Shown: one piece after another, positions 6,595 to 8,061 of the stretch
How positions within the stretch are numbered: position 1 is the first letter of the stretch
How the letters are laid out: each line of letters starts with the position of its first letter
Source: Deltaproteobacteria bacterium
GTDB lineage: Bacteria > Desulfobacterota > Binatia > UBA9968
Length of the DNA: 8,061 nucleotides
Assembly (NCBI GenBank): GCA_016844625.1
Contig: JAERMN010000254.1
Coordinates: 1-8,061, forward strand
Direction of reading: 5' to 3'
Translations under genes and position numbers: made by a program
Notes under the pieces: model-generated
What the model was told of the DNA's origin: nothing
Database searches by the model: none
What the model saw: the letters and a program-made list of their open reading frames with translations, nothing else

Positions 6595-6622
6595 GTCATT
6601 GCGAGCGAAGCGAAGAATTTTT
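6595..6622. repeat. Interspersed repeat of the TCATTGCGAGCGAAGCGAAG type
   Basis: GTCATTGCGAGCGAAGCGAA continues as GAATTTTTT between the TonB-like and lipoprotein genes. The same core is familiar from dispersed intergenic repeats in many unrelated bacteria; in reverse it reads CTTCGCTTCGCTCGCAATGA. It carries a 6-T run on the plus strand but I see no strong stem before it, so I do not call it a terminator. Only one copy is in the window, so repetition in this genome is inferred from recognition of the motif. Confidence 0.55.
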
Positions 6623-6703
6623 TCGATCTTAGCGAGGCGTTTGACTTGCCGTTGAACTCATACACACTTGCAGCCATGCGCGCGAGTTCGTATCTTCATA
6701 AGT

Positions 6704-7306
6704 ATGAAGCGCTCTATCGCCACAACCAGCGGTCTGTGGCTACTTCTCCTAATAGCCAGCTGTAGCGTCGAGACCTCCAAGCCGCCCATCGAAAGCCGCG
6801 ATCAGCTCCAAGAGAAAATTGACGCGGTCATCGCCAACGGCGAAAAAACGCCCGTGCCCGCCAAAACCACCTCATTCTCGGAAGCCGAAGTGAACACCGC
6901 GCTCACCGTCAACTTCAAAGACAAAATTCCGAGCGGCATCAACCAGCCGCAAGTAAGACTGCTGGGCAATTCCCGCCTCACCGCACGGGTGGTCGTCGAT
7001 GTCGATGAATTCAAACGCAAGCGCGGCAAACGGAGCAACGCCGGCCCGTTAAACTTCTTCGGCGGCAAAATTGCCGTCTTAGTGCGCGGCGATCTCATCG
7101 CCCGCGAGGGTAAAGGGCAGTTCAAACTGCACTCGGCGGATGTGAACGGCATCCCGCTACCCAAATCGCTTGTCCAGGAAATGCTCGCCACCTACACGCG
7201 CGGCCGCAACAATCCCAACGGCATCGACCTGGAGAAGCCCTTTGAATTGCCCGCTAATATTCGGGAGGTCATCGTCAATCTTGGCGAAGCCGTTGTCGTG
7301 CAGTAG
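6704..7306 (+). CDS. Lipoprotein of unknown function, 200 aa
   Basis: The start MKRSIATTSGLWLLLLIASC carries a lipobox I-A-S-C, so Cys20 should be lipidated after export. The mature part begins with a short helical segment (SRDQLQEKIDAVI), then SFSEAEVNTALTVNFKDKIP. It then has long alternating beta-strand sequence (QVRLLGNSRLTARVVVDVD, KIAVLVRGDLIAREGKG) and ends with ELPANIREVIVNLGEAVVVQ. The motif pattern 'SFSEAEVN...' followed by paired strands recalls TULIP-like lipid-binding families (YpmS/DUF2140 or DUF2993 type), but this is a tentative resemblance. The ATG at 6704 lacks a clear Shine-Dalgarno. It is chosen because it opens directly on the signal peptide; an in-frame TTG at 6668 would add MQPCARVRIFIS. 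It lies 122 nt after the TonB-like gene and 28 nt before the next, so joint transcription is likely. Confidence 0.82.
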   Translation: MKRSIATTSGLWLLLLIASCSVETSKPPIESRDQLQEKIDAVIANGEKTPVPAKTTSFSEAEVNTALTVNFKDKIPSGINQPQVRLLGNSRLTARVVVDVDEFKRKRGKRSNAGPLNFFGGKIAVLVRGDLIAREGKGQFKLHSADVNGIPLPKSLVQEMLATYTRGRNNPNGIDLEKPFELPANIREVIVNLGEAVVVQ

Positions 7307-7334
7307 CGCCTGAACCAAGACTACACAATCGAAC

Positions 7335-7769
7335 ATGTGCCGAATCGCCAAGCTCCTTCGCATTGCTTGCATCATCTTGGCGCTATTCGTAGCCGCGCCG
7401 GCGCAGGGTCAACTTTTCGAATCCGATTCAAAGCGCTTGGGCGATGGCAGGATGGATATCGTCGTCAAAGAAATTGACCGGCGGCCGCGCACTTCGGTAC
7501 TGCAAATCGATGTCAAGAAAATCGGTTCGTCGGTGGGCTCGTCGTTTTTTCTCTTGTGCAGCATCCGCCGGTTGGCGATCCTACGCGGCGATTATCGTTA
7601 CATCGTCAAAGTGGAAGAGAAACCGCAGCCCGGACAGATGATCGTCGGCTTTCTCCGTGAGGCGAATGAAGATCCACTGACTCTCGGCGCGGAATTCAAA
7701 TCCGCCGATCAAAGGAACGGCGTCATCGACCTGGAGCAATTCGCGCCGATCTGCGATGGCATGAAGTGA
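7335..7769 (+). CDS. Small exported protein of unknown function, 144 aa
   Basis: A Sec signal peptide is seen: MCRIAKLLRI with three basic residues, the core ACIILALFVA and cleavage near APAQGQ (residues 21-26). The mature protein is about 118 aa, mixed alpha/beta, with GRMDIVVKEIDRRP, a Gly/Ser-rich SSVGSSFFLLCSIRRLAILR segment followed by GDYRYIVKVEE, and two cysteines (74 and 140) that could form a disulfide. The pattern of a Cys-containing helix followed by 'RG-YRYIV' recalls small envelope lipoproteins with C-x(n)-A-x-x-RG-ryF motifs, but there is no lipobox here and the resemblance is weak. It lies 28 nt after the lipoprotein gene on the same strand, so it is probably its operon partner. 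The Shine-Dalgarno is weak, as for that gene. Confidence 0.78.
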   Translation: MCRIAKLLRIACIILALFVAAPAQGQLFESDSKRLGDGRMDIVVKEIDRRPRTSVLQIDVKKIGSSVGSSFFLLCSIRRLAILRGDYRYIVKVEEKPQPGQMIVGFLREANEDPLTLGAEFKSADQRNGVIDLEQFAPICDGMK

Positions 7770-7879
7770 TCGGTGGCAAAGTAATTGACTGATTGATAAC
7801 GCGACGCCAGCAATTCCAATTCCTGCACCATGCCCGCTGTGCCGTCTTCCTTGAGATAGATACCGCTCGACTGAATCTG

Positions 7880-7898
7880 ACCGCTTTAGCTAAGCGGT
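7880..7898. other. Hairpin across the stop codon of the terminal membrane protein gene
   Basis: ACCGCTT (7880-7886) and AAGCGGT (7892-7898) form a perfect 7-bp inverted repeat with a 5-base loop. The stop codon TAA of the minus-strand gene (7888-7886) begins in the loop and runs into the stem. No T-run follows on either strand, so it is not a standard intrinsic terminator. Confidence 0.4.
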
Positions 7899-8061
7899 GC
7901 GCGCACCGATTCATTCGCACTGAGCGCTTTTTCGTTACTCCGCGCCGTCCATTCCACAGTCACCAGCGCAATCGCCGCGAGTAAACCGAAGCCGTCAATT
8001 AACCAGCTCACAACGGTGAAACTGCCTGATGGAATAATCGGCACGAATAGAGCGGCGGCGG
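7886..8061 (-). CDS. C-terminal part of an integral membrane protein (runs off the window)
   Basis: The last 57 codons are visible. They read ALFVPIIPSGSFTVVSWLID, then GFGLLAAIALVTVEWTARSN, then a polar tail EKALSANESVRAPLS and TAA at 7888-7886. One transmembrane helix (about SWLIDGFGLLAAIALVTV) and the end of another hydrophobic stretch are seen; the basic ARSNEK tail should be cytoplasmic. The rest lies beyond 8061, so the family cannot be told. It is convergent with the exported-protein gene. The same frame stays open and coding-like for 58 more codons after the stop (to a TGA at 7711-7709), so the gene may have been shortened by a nonsense change. Confidence 0.6.
   Translation of the reverse strand, partial: AAALFVPIIPSGSFTVVSWLIDGFGLLAAIALVTVEWTARSNEKALSANESVRAPLS

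Noticed and set aside
7793..7984. Plus-strand open frame at the right end
   Set aside because: It is antisense to the membrane protein C-terminus, with no ribosome binding site and an Arg/His-rich product.

Overview
The window looks like chromosomal DNA of a moderately GC-rich Gram-negative-type bacterium. The evidence is two lipobox lipoproteins, a TonB-like periplasmic domain, Sec signal peptides, Shine-Dalgarno starts and a near-consensus sigma-70 -10 box. An orphan SsuA/THI5-type binding protein and TTGAAC spacer motifs fit uncultured Desulfobacterota/Binatota- or Tectomicrobia-like lineages. That placement rests on general impression and is weak.

Left part (1-2862, minus strand): ilvD (dihydroxy-acid dehydratase, branched-chain amino acid synthesis) is followed after 38 nt by a six-bladed Kelch lipoprotein. 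A clear Rho-independent terminator at 13-38 closes this two-gene unit.

Centre (2863-5500): a decayed GNAT acetyltransferase (2922-3353) lies between ilvD and a periplasmic ABC-type solute-binding protein (3513-4514). The binding protein has a good TATAAT promoter and no permease or ATPase gene nearby. Next come two divergent small single-TM proteins with strong ribosome binding sites (54 aa minus, 28 aa plus; the latter missing from usual length cut-offs). About 430 bases with no convincing gene follow. A 21-bp tandem repeat with an added inverted arm (5451-5497) sits just before the next gene.

Right part (5559-7769, plus strand): an envelope-directed run. It contains an inner-membrane protein with a TonB/AgmX-like domain and a C-terminal bacterial SH3 domain, a lipoprotein of unknown function, and a small exported protein 28 nt further on. 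An interspersed repeat of the TCATTGCGAGCGAAGCGAAG type lies between the first two. The window ends with the C-terminus of an integral membrane protein on the minus strand, whose reading frame continues in coding-like fashion beyond its stop codon.

I found no defence system, CRISPR array, complete mobile element, rRNA or tRNA. The most interesting items are the repeat/operator-like element at 5451-5497, the small-protein pair, the TonB-like/SH3 hybrid and the GNAT pseudogene.
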